A stretch of DNA of 64,000 bases, from assembly GCA_007753675.1 (NCBI GenBank), contig CP036432.1, forward strand, positions 6,646,875 to 6,710,874. Reading direction: 5' to 3'. The position numbers were made by a program, and so were the translations under genes. Below, piece by piece: positions 40,510 to 49,351 of this stretch. The notes beneath the pieces are model-generated. The model made no database searches. It had not been told where the DNA came from and saw only the letters and a program-made list of their open reading frames with translations. The stretch comes from Stieleria magnilauensis. GTDB taxonomy: Bacteria; Planctomycetota; Planctomycetia; Pirellulales; Pirellulaceae. Numbering within the stretch: the stretch's first letter is position 1; every line of letters starts with the position of its first letter.

Positions 40510-40764
40510 ATGACAGCCACCACCGAGCCAACCGAACTGCGGCCCCCACCCCAGTCCCCTCCAATCGCGTCACCGTCGATCGAACACTGTGACGCGCTGA
40601 TCGTCTCGCTGACCTCGCAGCGTTTCGTGATCGTGCGTCGTGGAGACAAGATCCGGCTCTGGTCGGCCGAACAGCTCTGCCGGCCGATCCGATTGCTGCG
40701 ACCGGGCGAGCGGGTGTATTACAACGGACGGCTCGAGACGGTGCGTGCGCTGACGGTCTACTGA
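40510..40764 (+). CDS. Small protein of unknown function
   Basis: An 84-residue frame between tadA (divergent) and the oxidoreductase gene (convergent, 9 bp between ends). The second half, FVIVRRGDKIRLWSAEQL and RLLRPGERVYYNGRLE, has the alternating pattern of a small beta barrel; the N-terminal 30 residues are Pro/Thr-rich. No ribosome binding site is visible upstream. I recognise no family, but coding looks real. Confidence 0.5.
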   Translation: MTATTEPTELRPPPQSPPIASPSIEHCDALIVSLTSQRFVIVRRGDKIRLWSAEQLCRPIRLLRPGERVYYNGRLETVRALTVY

Positions 40765-40773
40765 ATGTCCGGT

Positions 40774-41778
40774 CTACTGAGTGGCCGGACGCTGGGCGGG
40801 AAGCAGGACGCGTTGTCCCGTTTCGTGGCTTTGGCGGGCCGCTTGAACCACGGCGGCGGCTTCGTAGGCATCGACCAGACCGCCCAGGTCACGGACCAAA
40901 CTGGTCACGCTGCGATGGAATTGACGCAGCATGCGTTCGCCGACCGGCGATTCGGTCTCCAACGATTCGACATGGCGGCCGGCATCATCGAACCACACCA
41001 GGCTGCTGGGCAGATCGATGAAGGCGACACCGTTTTCGCACTGGATTTTCATCGCCGCCGGCGAACGAAAGCTGGCCGCTTCTTTCCAACGACTCGGCAG
41101 CGTGCCGTCGGTGGCGATCTCCGCGATCACGCCTTGAGCCGGCGAGCAGTCGTATTGAAGCATCAATGATTGGAACGTGTTTACCTCGCAGACCGACGTG
41201 ACGCAGTGCGGCGTTTTGCCGACGACGTAGCGGCACCAATCGACCAGCTCGACCAATTCCGAATCGTCGGTGCGACAGGCCGACGGCCCGGCGTCGCAGG
41301 GTGTCCGGTCGCTGATCGATTGGCGATGCACGCGGATCAGCCGTGGCGGACCCAGGCGTGTCGCGATCAACTCTTTCAACCGCAGCGTCGCCGGGGCGAA
41401 TCGACGCGGCAATTCGGCCATGAACGATACGCCGCTCTGCTCGATCGCCCGCAGCACCGCATTTTGACGATGCGGATCAAAGTCCAGGCCGGCGGCCCAG
41501 TAGACCGCCTTGCCCGCCTGGCAGGCGGCCAGCGCCGGCAACCAGCCGAGCCAACACTGCTTCAAAATCAACACGGCGTCGATGTCGCAGCGGTAGACCA
41601 GACTGCGATAGCCGTCGATCGGGTCCGCCTGGAACTCGGCGGCGGTGGATTCGGCTAATTTTGAAATCGTGCTGTAGACCGCACGGACATCGAACCGATC
41701 GTCCAGCATGCGGAGTGCCGGCCGGTAGCGTGTTTGCCACAGATCCCCCAGCCCGATCAGTCCAATTCGAAGCTTCAT
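40774..41778 (-). CDS. Gfo/Idh/MocA family oxidoreductase
   Basis: 334 residues with N-terminal Rossmann motif IGLIGLGDLWQTRYRPAL and a DIDAVLILKQCW strand, as in this NAD(P)-dependent family. The region where most members have an EKP catalytic motif here reads GKAVYWAAGLDFDP, so the usual Lys is not obvious. The C-terminal domain contains AELPRRFAPATLRLKEL and ELVELVDWCRYVVG. Members act on sugars or inositols. With no neighbours of sugar metabolism, the substrate is open. The altered motif suggests a diverged or non-enzymatic member. Confidence 0.76.
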   Translation of the reverse strand: MKLRIGLIGLGDLWQTRYRPALRMLDDRFDVRAVYSTISKLAESTAAEFQADPIDGYRSLVYRCDIDAVLILKQCWLGWLPALAACQAGKAVYWAAGLDFDPHRQNAVLRAIEQSGVSFMAELPRRFAPATLRLKELIATRLGPPRLIRVHRQSISDRTPCDAGPSACRTDDSELVELVDWCRYVVGKTPHCVTSVCEVNTFQSLMLQYDCSPAQGVIAEIATDGTLPSRWKEAASFRSPAAMKIQCENGVAFIDLPSSLVWFDDAGRHVESLETESPVGERMLRQFHRSVTSLVRDLGGLVDAYEAAAVVQAARQSHETGQRVLLPAQRPATQ

Positions 41779-42346
41779 CAGGTCGACGTCTCATTTCCAA
41801 ACAAGGGCGTGCATCGTTCCGTTCTCGCGACACGTGCACTTGCGTACACTTGCCATTTTAGCCGGGCGGTCTTCCGATTGGCACGCCCCAACTTGTTGTC
41901 TAACAGCAGCTTAGCGACTGGGCGGCGAATTGGCTCTCGGGTGCTTCAATTTAGCACGCTGAACCGCAATTTGATAATCACAGAAATCTAATCAGCACGG
42001 CTTGAAGCCGACCCGGGCAGCCATATACTCCGCCCAGTCTACCCGGACCCTGCCTTCGGAAGCTTTTCACCAGGCGTTCCAGAATGGTTCTGGGGAGGAC
42101 AGAGGCGAGAATTCGTTTGTGAAAGACGATCTCACCTTAGGGACGATTGTTGGTCAGTTGGGCGCCGATCGAGACGGCGAGCCGAATCGATGCGGGGACA
42201 CGCCGGGTTGATCAACAACGGGAAAACTAGCCCTCGGCGGTTCCTCGTCTGAATGAATCGACATCTTTTCATCGCTTTTCATTCAAATCACCGACATTGT
42301 GTCGCCATCGCCGAACGGTAATTTTGCTTGAAAAAAGGAGCTAGGA
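41779..42346. other. Intergenic region without recognised content
   Basis: About 570 bp between the divergent oxidoreductase and thioredoxin genes. It contains short frames without protein character. AAGGAGCTAGGA ahead of 42347 is the ribosome binding site of the next gene. Nothing else was recognised. Confidence 0.55.
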
Positions 42347-42748
42347 ATGGTTTCGTTGCTGTTAGCTGTAGTGCTTGGTAGTGTCACGTCGGCATCGTTG
42401 AAAACCGATTACGCCGAGGCTTACCGAGAATCGGTAGCACAGGACAAGCCGTTGATGGTCGTCGTGGGAGCACCCTGGTGCCCGGCGTGCAACGTGCTGA
42501 AACAGACCACCTTGGAGCCGATGGCCCAAACCGGAGAGTTGGACGAGGTGAGCGTGGCGGTGTTGGATCGCGATGCGAACCCCGAGTTGGTCAAGCAGTT
42601 GACCAAGGGCGAGCGAATGCTTCCCCAGATCATCATGTTCACCCGCACGGGCGGGGGAGAGTGGAAGCGTCATCAATTGAAAGGCTATCAAACCCAGCAG
42701 CCGGTCCGAAATCTGATCCGCTCGGCCGTTTCACTGGGACGCGGTTGA
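42347..42748 (+). CDS. Small exported thioredoxin-like protein
   Basis: 133 residues with a short hydrophobic start (VSLLLAVVLGSVTSA) and a thioredoxin fold: the redox motif APWCPACNVLK (Cys44 and Cys47 counted from this Met) and the cis-Pro segment LPQIIMFTR. The fold is close to the DUF953/thioredoxin_7 type. A strong AGGAGCTAGGA fixes the start. It lies 144 bp before murB on the same strand, with independent function likely. Partner and substrate unknown. Confidence 0.84.
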   Translation: MVSLLLAVVLGSVTSASLKTDYAEAYRESVAQDKPLMVVVGAPWCPACNVLKQTTLEPMAQTGELDEVSVAVLDRDANPELVKQLTKGERMLPQIIMFTRTGGGEWKRHQLKGYQTQQPVRNLIRSAVSLGRG

Positions 42749-42892
42749 ACGCTGCCGATCGGCGGCGAGTGCTCCGGCGGTGAAGTCGAGCGACTCCGTC
42801 TACCTGAAACGCGTCACGGGCCGTTATGATTTCGCTTGGCCCGCGACCGTTTCTCGCGGGCGAAGCTTTCGATTCTGACGTGCTAGCCAACC

Positions 42893-43771
42893 ATGACGAT
42901 TCCCGAACACCTTCAGCACCTCATTCGCTCCGATGAGCCCCTCGCCCCCTTGGTCTGGCTCGGGATCGGCGGTCCGGCCCATTTCTTCGCCGAACCGGTC
43001 GATGCTGAGCAGATCGTCCAAGTCGTCACGTGGGCCGCAGAAAACGACTTGCCGACCCGTGTGCTGGGTTCGGGCAGCAATCTGCTGGTGCGTGAATCGG
43101 GCTTTGACGGTCTGGTCATCACCCTGGGTGCCGCCGCGACCAGCGCGTTGTCGATTGACGGAGATCGGCTGACCGCGGGCGCCGGAGGCAAGCTATCGCA
43201 TGCGGTGGTCAAAGCCGTCGGCGGCGGGCTGGGCGGACTGGAACACCTGGTGGGCATCCCCGGCACGGTCGGTGCTGCGGTCGTCGGCAACGTTTCCAGC
43301 GGGGGCCGCGACATCGGCTCGGCTGTCGAACGCGTCCGGGTGCTGCAGCCCGACGGCTCGATCAAGCAGTTCGATCAGGACGAGGTCGGGTTCACGTACC
43401 GCAAGACGGCGTTGGACGGTTTGACGATCGTCGAGGTCGACTTCAAGCTCGAAGCCGCCGACCCGGTCGCGTTGACCAAACGGCTGCAAAAACTGTGGAT
43501 CGCCCGCAATGCCGCTCGACCGGCGGAAATCGAGCGGATCGCGATGCCGTTTATCGATCCCGACAGCATGCCGGCGCGAGAATTGATCCAAAGCGTCGGG
43601 CTGGCCGGGATTCGCGAGGGCAACGTGGCGCTCGATTCGGCGCGCCCCCACTACCTGGTCGCCCATACCGGGGCGACCAGCGACGAGTGCTTGAAATTGA
43701 TCGAACGGGTTCGGGAGCAGGTCTTGCTGCAAACCGGGATCGACTTGCAGCTGAATCTTCAGATTTGGTAA
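42893..43771 (+). CDS. murB: MurB-like UDP-N-acetylenolpyruvoylglucosamine reductase with altered active site
   Basis: 292 residues aligning with MurB throughout: FAD-binding LGSGSNLLVRESGFDGLVI, LVGIPGTVGAAVVGN, FTYRKTALDG and the C-terminal LLQTGIDLQLNLQIW. MurB reduces UDP-GlcNAc-enolpyruvate to UDP-MurNAc. In active enzymes a Ser or Cys in a GS/GC-x-F-KNP motif protonates the substrate. Here that site reads AMPFIDPDSMP, so Met218 replaces the Ser/Cys and the KN is changed to ID. The glycine-rich NAG motif after PGT is also changed (GNVSSGGRDI). The Tyr and Arg of the YRxT segment remain. Ancestry is clear; catalytic ability is in doubt. It precedes an FtsQ-like gene, as in dcw clusters. 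Confidence 0.85.
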   Translation: MTIPEHLQHLIRSDEPLAPLVWLGIGGPAHFFAEPVDAEQIVQVVTWAAENDLPTRVLGSGSNLLVRESGFDGLVITLGAAATSALSIDGDRLTAGAGGKLSHAVVKAVGGGLGGLEHLVGIPGTVGAAVVGNVSSGGRDIGSAVERVRVLQPDGSIKQFDQDEVGFTYRKTALDGLTIVEVDFKLEAADPVALTKRLQKLWIARNAARPAEIERIAMPFIDPDSMPARELIQSVGLAGIREGNVALDSARPHYLVAHTGATSDECLKLIERVREQVLLQTGIDLQLNLQIW

Positions 43772-43847
43772 GTCTGGGGGGACGTGCTGCGTGGCCGATC
43801 GGAATCGGCCGGCAACGGCGTGCTTTATCCAGGGAAGGTGCGGCCAG

Positions 43848-44759
43848 ATGGCCAAGCAAAGCGAGCAAACCGATCATCGCCCGATCCGCAGCATCCTGCG
43901 CCGATTGATTCTGGCGCCGGCGGCCTGGTCGTTGATCTGGCCGATGCTGTTGTTGATCGGCTCGTACCTCGCCTATTCACGCTGGTACGCCGAGCATTTC
44001 GCCCAGGCCTACGGAAGCGTGGATCCGCAATCGATCACGATTTCCCCGCCGCATGAGTACGTGCGGACCGATTTGGTGGCGGAGGTTTATGACGAAACCC
44101 GGTTGACGGAATTGTCGCCAGCCGATCGCAGTGTGACCGCGAAACTGGCGTCGGCCTTTGCCAGCCACCCTTGGGTCAAACATGTCCATCGCGTTCGAAA
44201 ACTGCCGTCGGGCAAGTTCGAATTGGACTTGGATTACCGCCAACCGGTGGCGGCGTTTCATGTCACCGGGGGCGAGAAATGGAAACAGATGATCGCCGAG
44301 CACCTGAAAAGTCTCGGCTATCCGGTCTCGGACGTGAACGGTTATCTGCCGCTCGATGGCGAGGGGATGCTGCTGCCGACGGCCGGATTGACGTACGACG
44401 ATGCGATGGAATTGATTCACATCGAAGTCTGGGAGCTGTACCCGACCGGCAACGAGGGCACGCCGTTTGGCGACCGCCGCGTGGAGTCGGCGGCGTTGTT
44501 GGCCAAGCTGCTTTCCGCCGTCCGCGATCAAATCCGAATCGCCAAAATCACCGTCAGCGGTGACTCACGCCTGAATCTGGTGCCCCAATTGGAAATCATC
44601 ACCGGCGACAACACCCACCTGTTTTGGGGCAGCCCGCCGGGCATGGAACAACCGCGGGAACGAGACGCGCGAGCGAAGCTGATGGACCTGTTGAGCGGAA
44701 ACTACGTCCCCGGCGGAGACCTCAGCATCGCCGCCGGCACGCCATCGTCGCTGCGATAG
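43848..44759 (+). CDS. FtsQ-position bitopic membrane protein
   Basis: ATG 43848 has GGAAGGTG 7 bases upstream; 303 residues. A basic cytoplasmic N-terminus leads into one membrane segment (LAPAAWSLIWPMLLLIGSYLAY) and an extracytoplasmic domain. ASHPWVKHVHRVRKLPSGKFELDLDYRQPVAAF is what one expects from the POTRA/FtsQ beta region (a site like HPWV, then KL/Y...V.ERQPVA). Its place right after murB is the classic ftsQ position. Overall similarity is too weak for a firm call, and planctomycetes lack FtsZ, so a role in division or envelope growth is inference. Confidence 0.6.
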   Translation: MAKQSEQTDHRPIRSILRRLILAPAAWSLIWPMLLLIGSYLAYSRWYAEHFAQAYGSVDPQSITISPPHEYVRTDLVAEVYDETRLTELSPADRSVTAKLASAFASHPWVKHVHRVRKLPSGKFELDLDYRQPVAAFHVTGGEKWKQMIAEHLKSLGYPVSDVNGYLPLDGEGMLLPTAGLTYDDAMELIHIEVWELYPTGNEGTPFGDRRVESAALLAKLLSAVRDQIRIAKITVSGDSRLNLVPQLEIITGDNTHLFWGSPPGMEQPRERDARAKLMDLLSGNYVPGGDLSIAAGTPSSLR

Positions 44760-44800
44760 CCGGGAGGCTTCGGTAGCCGGAAACACTTGCGCGAAATGCT

Positions 44801-47800
44801 TCAAAGCGTCTTCAGGAACCTGAGCCCGAACTGGCCGTAGTCGAGTCCGTCGACGTCGCCATCCCGATCGGCGTCAAATTGCGCGTTGAAATCCGGCGAG
44901 GTGTTGGACAGCAGGAACGATAATCCGAAGCGTCCGTAATCTTGTCCATCGACGTCGCGATCCCCATCGGAATCGCCGAACAGGCGAAAGAACGCATCGG
45001 CACGATCGACCGCGCCGGCGTCGGTGCCGAACAACAGATCGTTGCGCATCGGATAGGGTTCGACGGCCAGTGACATCGCCGCGGACGATCGCACGCGGAG
45101 TTCATAGTCGCCGTCGTCTAGCACGACGGGGACGCCGGCGGCGTCTTCGAAGGTCAGCAAGACTTCAGTGCGACCGTTGAAATCCACCGGCGTCGCCTGG
45201 ATCGATTCGACCGACTGACCGCTGGTGACGTTTCGAATTTCAAAGGCCTGCGAGAGCGATGGATGGTCGACGCGTTGGTTGTAGACGACCGTGACCGAAT
45301 CGAGTTGGCTGCGCGATCCGGCACCCTGGTTGACCTCGACCCGCTCGACGCGGAGATCGGTCGCCAGTCCGGACACGGGGACGCTGAACACGGACTCGTT
45401 GGCGTCATTGCTGGAGATCATGATCGTCGCGTTTCGCCGTCCGGCAGCGGTCGGATCAAACGTGGCGTCGAACGTCGTCGATTCGCCCGGTCCGACCAAG
45501 ACAGCGGGGGACCGCGTGATTGAAAAGTCGTAGCTGTGGGTTCCGAAGATCGCGAGCGACGACAGGTACAGATCCATGCCGCCTTCGTTTTCGATCGTGA
45601 ACGTTTGCGTGTGAGAGTCGGCTTGGACATCGACCAATCCCATGTCGGTCCCGTTGCCGATCATCGCCGCAGCGCCGTCGACGATCGACAATCCCTGATC
45701 GCCCCGCAACGTGATCTCAGGCAAAACAGGATCATCGTTGATGATCTGACCGTCGGCGGCCAGCGCGACGGGGTCGACTTGATAGGTTCCGCCGGTCGGA
45801 ACAGACAACTCGATGGTGTAGGTCTCGTCAGGCTCAAAATCGGTGTCACCGCGAATCTCGATTTCCAGTGACTGGAACGTCTCACCGATCTCAAAGAAGA
45901 CCGATCCGGAAGCGGGAGAAACGAAATCCTGAAGATCGGCCGACATCGCGCTGCCGGTGGGGAAGATGCGTCGCCAATGGACCTCGTGGGCTCGCGTGGG
46001 CAGTCCGGTGCGAAGGATGGTGAACTGGTGCGTCGAACCGATCCCGGCATCCCCTTCGTTGGCGATCGTCGCGGTCGCTTCGATGGAATAGATCGACACG
46101 ATTTCTTCAACTTCCATGGCGGCAACGCGGTCGGCCACGGCAAACGTTGCCGCGTCCACGATGTGCACTTCAAAGAACTCAGGGCCTTCGGCAGTTGCGT
46201 CGTCAACGATCGGGATCAGCAACGTCCCGCTGCCGTTGAGCATCGAAACGGTTTGCCGTAGCGGTCCGCCGAAATCCGAGGGCTCGGTCGAGTTGGGAGC
46301 CGGCTGGCCCGGCGCCGATTGACGCACCGAACGAACTTCGACGATCACATCGCCGTCGCCGCCAGCGCTGTTGGTGAGTGTGAATTCCGCCTGTTCACCC
46401 TCGGCGACCGTTGCCGAGGTGGCGGTGATCGAGACCGATGCGACGCCGGGATCGACGAGCGTTCCGCTGATCCGATACTGCCCCAAGCTGCCATAGTCGC
46501 TGTAACCGAGCGGGTTGGCCACGGCGTACGGCGCCGGCGTCGGCTCGACCACGGCGTCCAGTGCGGCGTCGTAGGTTCCGTCGCGTGGGACGCCGTCGAT
46601 TTTTACGAAGTAATCACCGGCGGCAAGCGGAATGTCTTGCAGGGAAGCCGACAGCGATGTTTGGGGATTGGAATCGACGAGGAAGGTGCCCGAGGAATCG
46701 TACAGTCCCGCCCACACGTCGAGGTTCGGTTTGTAATCGAGTACATCGATCTGCAGCGAGACGTTGCCACCACCGGTGGAGAATTGAAACCAATCAACGT
46801 CGTCGTTTCGTTCGATGATGCCGAACGCATCGACGGCGACCGAACCGGATTCGCGGAGCGGCGAGGCGGAGGAAGGATCGTTGGCGTGGTCGTCCGCGGT
46901 GTAAGGGAAATTGGAACTGCGGGTGATCCGTTGCAAGTCATCTTCATCGGTCCGACTGGCATCGTAATAATCGCCCTTGCTCCACTGGGTGACCTGTTTG
47001 CTGAACGGCGATCCCATGATCGGTCCCCAACCGGTGGATCCGCTGCCGTGTCCGCTGTAGTACGTCCTGCTGCCGGCGCCGTCATGATGGAGCCCCAGTT
47101 GGTGACCGACTTCGTGGCTGGCCGTCTCACTGCCCGTGTTGAGACCGTTGTTGTAGACCAGCGCGGGTTCGTCCTGTCGATCATCAAAGGCGCCCAGGTA
47201 AGCGTGACCGCCGCAACTGCAATTGGCAAAGGTATCCTTCGTCATCACCACGCGTGTGCCCCATCGCGTGTCTTGGCTGCCGTTGTAGCGAAGATCATCC
47301 AGATCGCTGGGCTCCTGCGTGGTGACGTTGACGTCAAACGGCGCGAAATCCTCGGCGAGGATTTGCCAAATCTGTTGAATCAACTCCAGCCGTGCATCAG
47401 AAAAGTCCGATCCCGTTCCGCCCCAATAGTTCGGGTGCTCGATCACCGACAATCCGTAGCCGGTGTTCCAGCTCGTGTCGGTCGTCGTGTGTCCGTCGAA
47501 GTCCAGGTAGATCGTGAAATTGGAATCCGGTCGACTGTGCAGCGTGAACGTTTCGTCCAAGGAAACCAGAGCGGACTCGCTGAGGCCGTCGTCGCCGCCT
47601 TCGGAAGCGACTGGGAAGTCGCCGTCTGGAATTGTATTGCCGGGGGTTTCATCGCCGCGACCTTCACCGACCAGCGGCGCGATCCCCTGGATCGGTGGGA
47701 CCGGGCGACCGGGAGCCAGCGGGCCATAAAACCGCTCGATCAACCGGGCGTCGGTTTCGTAATCGCCCAGCGGGTCTGCGCCAGCAGAACCCAGTCGCGC

Positions 47801-47872
47801 CGCCAACAAGCGACGTGATTCGAGTTTTTGGTAGCTCAGGCGGCTCAACCAACCTCTGTGGACCCGGCGCAT
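44801..47872 (-). CDS. LEPR-XLL type secreted metalloprotease with dockerin-like end
   Basis: From ATG 47872, 1023 residues (an earlier Met at 47941 is possible). The N-terminal motif KLESRRLLA is the LEPR-XLL variant. A metzincin-like zinc motif HEVGHQLGLHH starts at His253, with FTIYLDFDGH upstream and DDVDWFQFSTGGG (PPC-like domain) after it. Then follow Calx-beta-like segments (TATVAEGEQAEFTLTN, EIRGDTDFEPDETYTI), a choice-of-anchor-D-like domain (STTFDATFDPTAAGRR) and two dockerin-like loops at the end (DSDGDRDVDGQDYGRFG, DADRDGDVDGLDYGQFG). A secreted or surface-held protease is inferred. Convergent with the FtsQ-position gene. Confidence 0.9.
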   Translation of the reverse strand: MRRVHRGWLSRLSYQKLESRRLLAARLGSAGADPLGDYETDARLIERFYGPLAPGRPVPPIQGIAPLVGEGRGDETPGNTIPDGDFPVASEGGDDGLSESALVSLDETFTLHSRPDSNFTIYLDFDGHTTTDTSWNTGYGLSVIEHPNYWGGTGSDFSDARLELIQQIWQILAEDFAPFDVNVTTQEPSDLDDLRYNGSQDTRWGTRVVMTKDTFANCSCGGHAYLGAFDDRQDEPALVYNNGLNTGSETASHEVGHQLGLHHDGAGSRTYYSGHGSGSTGWGPIMGSPFSKQVTQWSKGDYYDASRTDEDDLQRITRSSNFPYTADDHANDPSSASPLRESGSVAVDAFGIIERNDDVDWFQFSTGGGNVSLQIDVLDYKPNLDVWAGLYDSSGTFLVDSNPQTSLSASLQDIPLAAGDYFVKIDGVPRDGTYDAALDAVVEPTPAPYAVANPLGYSDYGSLGQYRISGTLVDPGVASVSITATSATVAEGEQAEFTLTNSAGGDGDVIVEVRSVRQSAPGQPAPNSTEPSDFGGPLRQTVSMLNGSGTLLIPIVDDATAEGPEFFEVHIVDAATFAVADRVAAMEVEEIVSIYSIEATATIANEGDAGIGSTHQFTILRTGLPTRAHEVHWRRIFPTGSAMSADLQDFVSPASGSVFFEIGETFQSLEIEIRGDTDFEPDETYTIELSVPTGGTYQVDPVALAADGQIINDDPVLPEITLRGDQGLSIVDGAAAMIGNGTDMGLVDVQADSHTQTFTIENEGGMDLYLSSLAIFGTHSYDFSITRSPAVLVGPGESTTFDATFDPTAAGRRNATIMISSNDANESVFSVPVSGLATDLRVERVEVNQGAGSRSQLDSVTVVYNQRVDHPSLSQAFEIRNVTSGQSVESIQATPVDFNGRTEVLLTFEDAAGVPVVLDDGDYELRVRSSAAMSLAVEPYPMRNDLLFGTDAGAVDRADAFFRLFGDSDGDRDVDGQDYGRFGLSFLLSNTSPDFNAQFDADRDGDVDGLDYGQFGLRFLKTL

Positions 47873-48297
47873 CGTGAGTGATGATTTCGTGCGTACAAAT
47901 GACAAGTGGACGTGCAGATTCCTGGTCGCGAACCGCGTCACATTCGGCTAGCTTTGCAGGAAACTGCGCACGTGCAAGCGCCCGAAAAAAACAGCGTGAA
48001 CCGTATCACAACCCCTTTAACGTAATGCCTTTCCGGTGCCAAATGGTCATTTGTCTCGTTACCGACGATCGAAATCGCCGAAGCGTGCAAAAATAGACCG
48101 TCGGCCCTGCCGCCAAATCGAAGCCGGCGGGGGTGCCCGATCGCAGGCGCGAACCCGGTGATGTCAAATGAATAGCAGCCGTTTGGCGCAAGCCTACGCC
48201 CCCCCAAGAATCGCAGCAGCCCGAAGCTGGCCCTCCTCGCGCGGGTGCGACCAACTGATGTTTCCGTCCCCTTTTTTCCCGAACTGAAAACCGCTCC
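47873..48297. other. Intergenic region with third copy of the 28-bp repeat
   Basis: Promoter side of both the divergent metalloprotease and argC. The only recognised content is the inverted copy of the 28-bp repeat at 48177-48200. Confidence 0.55.
48177..48200 (-). repeat. Dispersed 28-bp repeat, copy 3 (inverted, diverged)
   Basis: The reverse complement reads GGCGTAGGCTTGCGCCAAAC followed by GGCT, matching 3313-3340 with one substitution over the core. Confidence 0.75.
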
Positions 48298-49344
48298 ATG
48301 TCGCTTTCTGTCGCCCTGATCGGTGCCACCGGATACACCGGATTGGAAGTCGCCCGATTGCTCACCCATCACCCCCACGCCGAACTGGCCATCGCGACGG
48401 CGCGGGCAGAAGCGGGCAACCCGATCGCTTCGGTGCATCCTTCCTTGGCCGGGCGTCTGGATCTGGAACTGGAGGAATTGGACCCGGTTCGGATCGGCAA
48501 ACGCTGTGACGTCGCGATGTGCTGTCTGCCCCATGCGGCGTCGGCCGAGACGGTCAAGCAACTGGTCGATGTCGGCGTCCGCGTGATCGATTTCAGCGCC
48601 GATTTCCGACTCTCCTCGTTGTCCGTTTACGAGTCGTGGTACGGCGTGAAGCACCCCTGGCCGGAGCGGGTCGGCAAGACGGTGTATGGGTTGCCCGAAT
48701 TTTTTGCCGAGGAGATCGCGGGTGCCGACGTGGTGGCCAACCCGGGGTGTTACCCGACCAGCGCGATTCTGCCGTTGGCCCCGTTGATTCGCCAGGGACT
48801 GATCCGCGGCGACGACATCATCATTGACAGCAAAAGCGGGGTCAGCGGCGCCGGTCGCAGTGCGAAGGTCGGAACACTGTACTGTGAAACGAACGAATCG
48901 ATCGCCGCCTACTCGGTCGGCTGTCATCGTCACCAACCGGAGATCGAGGATCTGGTGGGGCGGATTGCAGGGCCCGAAATCGAAGTGTTGTTCACGCCGC
49001 ACCTGACCCCGATGAGTCGCGGCATTCTGTCGACGATTTACGTCCGTCCATCAGAGGGGTTGGCCGCGGAATCGGCGGGCGGATCGAGCGACGCTGCGGT
49101 TGACCGGGTCATGCAGTGTTGGCGCGATTGTTACGCCGACAGTCCCTTCGTGACCCCCGTGGATCACCTGCCCGCCACCGCACATGTTGCGGGAACAAAC
49201 TATGTTCAGATGTCGGTGCGTCGCTCGGGCGAGCGGTTGGTGCTGTTGTCGGCGATTGATAATCTGTCCAAGGGCGCCAGCGGCGCCGCGGTGCAGAACA
49301 TGAACGTGATGTTCGGATATGACCAACAATCCGGTCTAGGCTAA
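48298..49344 (+). CDS. argC: N-acetyl-gamma-glutamyl-phosphate reductase
   Basis: 348 residues. The N-terminal NADP motif ALIGATGYTGLEVARLL and the active-site motif NPGCYPTSAILPLAPL with its catalytic Cys are textbook. HLTPMSRGILSTIYV contains the conserved His/Pro region and NLSKGASGAAVQNMN the end of the family. It makes N-acetylglutamate semialdehyde, the third step of arginine (ornithine) synthesis, in the cytoplasm. Length is in the normal range. A CPBP protease gene follows 7 bp downstream and may be co-transcribed. Confidence 0.96.
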   Translation: MSLSVALIGATGYTGLEVARLLTHHPHAELAIATARAEAGNPIASVHPSLAGRLDLELEELDPVRIGKRCDVAMCCLPHAASAETVKQLVDVGVRVIDFSADFRLSSLSVYESWYGVKHPWPERVGKTVYGLPEFFAEEIAGADVVANPGCYPTSAILPLAPLIRQGLIRGDDIIIDSKSGVSGAGRSAKVGTLYCETNESIAAYSVGCHRHQPEIEDLVGRIAGPEIEVLFTPHLTPMSRGILSTIYVRPSEGLAAESAGGSSDAAVDRVMQCWRDCYADSPFVTPVDHLPATAHVAGTNYVQMSVRRSGERLVLLSAIDNLSKGASGAAVQNMNVMFGYDQQSGLG

Positions 49345-49351
49345 ATCAGTA

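Noticed and set aside
46319..47818. 499-codon open frame on the plus strand
   Set aside because: Antisense to the metalloprotease with its HExxH motif; product has no recognisable domain.
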